Positions 62,146 through 64,000 of a stretch of 64,000 nucleotides of DNA are shown here, in pieces. Every line of letters starts with the position of its first letter. Position 1 is the stretch's first letter. The notes under the pieces were generated by a model, which did not search any database, was not told where the DNA came from, and saw only the letters and a list, made by a program, of their open reading frames with translations. Position numbers and translations under genes: made by a program. This stretch comes from an uncultured Bacteroidales bacterium (GTDB lineage: Bacteria > Bacteroidota > Bacteroidia > Bacteroidales > FEN-979): NCBI GenBank assembly GCA_903875045.1, contig CAIQUS010000015.1, forward strand, positions 1-64,000, read 5' to 3'.

Positions 62146-63324
62146 CTATTTCAAATATTCTCCCGGATTTCTCAGGAACAACTCAACAGGAACCACGAGC
62201 ATATTCTTATGCTTCATCGTAACATTCCCCCTGTAGAGCAGAACCAGTGAAGCTTCAGGATAATCATCGCCAAATGAAACAAGTCCGTTATAGTCCGTTG
62301 GCCTCATAACTTTGGTATTCTTTACTTCAATGGCAACAAATGTTTTCCCGCCATAAAGGATAAAATCAACTTCATTGCCCGCCAGCGACCGCCAGTAGTA
62401 TAAACGGGCATCCTGAAGTTCAAAGTCCGAATATGCCCTGATATGCTGACCAACCAGCCCCTCCAGGGCCGGACCCGAAATTTCGGATTCAATATCAAGG
62501 GGTCCCCTTTGTCTTAACCTACGGTATAACCCGTTATCAAACAAATAAAATTTCTGATGGGAGGCTGTTTTTCGTTTTGCCCGACGCGCAAAAACATCAA
62601 GGCGATAGGCCAGTAAAAGATCTTCCAGAATATCAATATAACCTGTAACGATGCCTCTGCTGATCTGACATTCCCTTGCCAGGTTGCTTACGTTGAGGAC
62701 ACAACCATGCGAAAAACTAATAATCTCAAGAAAACGGGTGAATGCCCCAAGGTTCCTGACCAGTCCTTCAGCCAGAATCTCTTCACGAAGATAAATATCT
62801 ACATAGGCAGAGAGTGTCCTGGTGGGATCGACACTGTTTTCGATGACCGGAATCAATCCTGTTTGCAAGGCTTTTTCAAGTGAGAAAGCATTTCCCAACT
62901 CACGTGCCGTAAATGGGTGCATTCTGCAATAAGAGGCTCTCCCTCCAAGCAGGTCGGCACCTGACTTTTTAAGTTTACGTGCACCTGAACCGGTCAGGAT
63001 AAACAGGATCTTTTTATCTTCCATTATTTTGTGCACCACGTCCAGTATCTGCGGGGCCTTTTGAACTTCATCAATAATCACCCGTGCCGGGTTTATCGCG
63101 TTAACTGTTCTGATAAGGGTTTCGGGGAAGGCAGCATATGTTCGGAAAGTATCAGGATCTAGAAAATCAATATAAAGGTCATCTTGATGAATCAGACTTT
63201 TTACAAAGGTGGATTTCCCGGTTCCCCTTGGTCCGAAGAGGAAAAATGAGGTCATTGGAACATTTATCTCTCGTGTTATTTCTATCATATCTGCAAATTT
63301 AGACCATTTTTGCATACGAATCAA
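62146..63324 (-). CDS. AAA_14/DUF4143 ATP-binding protein
   Basis: FFLFGPRGTGKSTFVKSLI; VIIDEVQKAPQILDVVH; YWRSLAGNEVDFIL. Confidence 0.92.
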   Translation of the reverse strand: MIRMQKWSKFADMIEITREINVPMTSFFLFGPRGTGKSTFVKSLIHQDDLYIDFLDPDTFRTYAAFPETLIRTVNAINPARVIIDEVQKAPQILDVVHKIMEDKKILFILTGSGARKLKKSGADLLGGRASYCRMHPFTARELGNAFSLEKALQTGLIPVIENSVDPTRTLSAYVDIYLREEILAEGLVRNLGAFTRFLEIISFSHGCVLNVSNLARECQISRGIVTGYIDILEDLLLAYRLDVFARRAKRKTASHQKFYLFDNGLYRRLRQRGPLDIESEISGPALEGLVGQHIRAYSDFELQDARLYYWRSLAGNEVDFILYGGKTFVAIEVKNTKVMRPTDYNGLVSFGDDYPEASLVLLYRGNVTMKHKNMLVVPVELFLRNPGEYLK

Positions 63325-63367
63325 ATAATTTTAGGCCATTTTCTGGCCGGAGAAGCGGTAATTCAAT

Positions 63368-63430
63368 GTGGCTAAAGCCCCGGTTTACAACTGCCATCTC
63401 CCAGCACAGTCAGCAAAAGCTGACTGCAAT
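63368..63430. repeat. Second, degenerate copy of the GGCTAAAGCC inverted-repeat family
   Basis: gtggctaaagcccc...gtcagcaaaagctgactgcaata. Confidence 0.65.
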
Positions 63431-63742
63431 AAATCCCTGAAGCATTCTCCCCACACTTAACGCTTAACACTTAGCGCAATGATATAACTCAGGAAGGCGT
63501 TTTATCCCCCCGAAAACCATCTTATAGTTTTCTTGTATATTTTCACAAGACGTTGAATGTTACAACGATACGCCTGTGATTTTGACAGCCATTTACCCTC
63601 GGGCGCAGGAAATTACGGATGCATCAATCTGAATTTCAGGCATTAAACCTCACCCTATAAGAATTATAACAGATTTTTCCTGCCCCGGTTACTTGCCGTT
63701 TGGTTGTGTTGCATATACCTTTGGGAAAAAATATTCCCCGTT

Positions 63743-64000
63743 ATGCATCAGGAAAAGTGCAAAGTGCTGGTAGCCGGATTTGCGGAAACCACATCCCTGG
63801 AATTCGAAAACGCTGTTTCTTTAGCCCCTTACTCATTGATCCGTACCTATTCTGGCCCGGAAACGGTAGAAAAATGTCTGGCTGACCCTGGTATCCGTTA
63901 CCTGCTGCTGGACGTAAGCCTAGCAGAACTGAACGGGTTCAGGGTTGCCTATTCCCTGAGAAAAGCCGGTTGCCATGATCTTTTCATTATCCTGGTGGGC
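63743..64000 (+). CDS. Response-regulator receiver-like protein, truncated by window end
   Basis: MHQEKCKVLVAGFAETTSLEFENAV...IRYLLLDVSLAELNGFRVAYSLRKAGCHDLFIILVG; open to the edge, absent from ORF track. Confidence 0.6.
   Translation, partial: MHQEKCKVLVAGFAETTSLEFENAVSLAPYSLIRTYSGPETVEKCLADPGIRYLLLDVSLAELNGFRVAYSLRKAGCHDLFIILVG

Noticed and set aside
62146-63324. DUF4143 ATPase as a novel defence ATPase
   Set aside because: This AAA_14/DUF4143 family is common and widespread; no defence partner is adjacent.

Overview
This is a Bacteroidota-type chromosomal window: T9SS-type secreted proteins, TTTG/TAnnTTTG promoters, a short RpoD, and DUF5916, DUF5723 and DUF2807 proteins. Most of it is housekeeping or envelope genes: miaA, cca, an isocitrate/isopropylmalate-type dehydrogenase with a fused aconitase-family enzyme, lplA, rpsO-pnp, rpoD, rpe, ligA, hydG, arcC and mtaB. 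It also has an RND efflux operon whose pump and TolC-like protein form one ORF, an ECF sigma operon, and a histidine kinase between two TM1266-like small proteins next to hydG. The left end (1-7 kb) is accessory: a HigBA-like pair, an AbiE-like pair, a truncated antitoxin relic, three copies of a long dispersed direct repeat, a ~196 bp MITE-like insertion inside one copy, and a decayed secreted-protein pseudogene. The most unusual signal is at least ten short tandem arrays with 7, 8 or 9 bp periods. They have different unit sequences and occupy gene junctions, often starting at or inside a stop codon and ending at the next gene. Two of the 9 bp arrays switch strand midway and could form long hairpins on either side of one HD-domain gene. 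All functional names are from motif and family recognition by eye. No database search was run.
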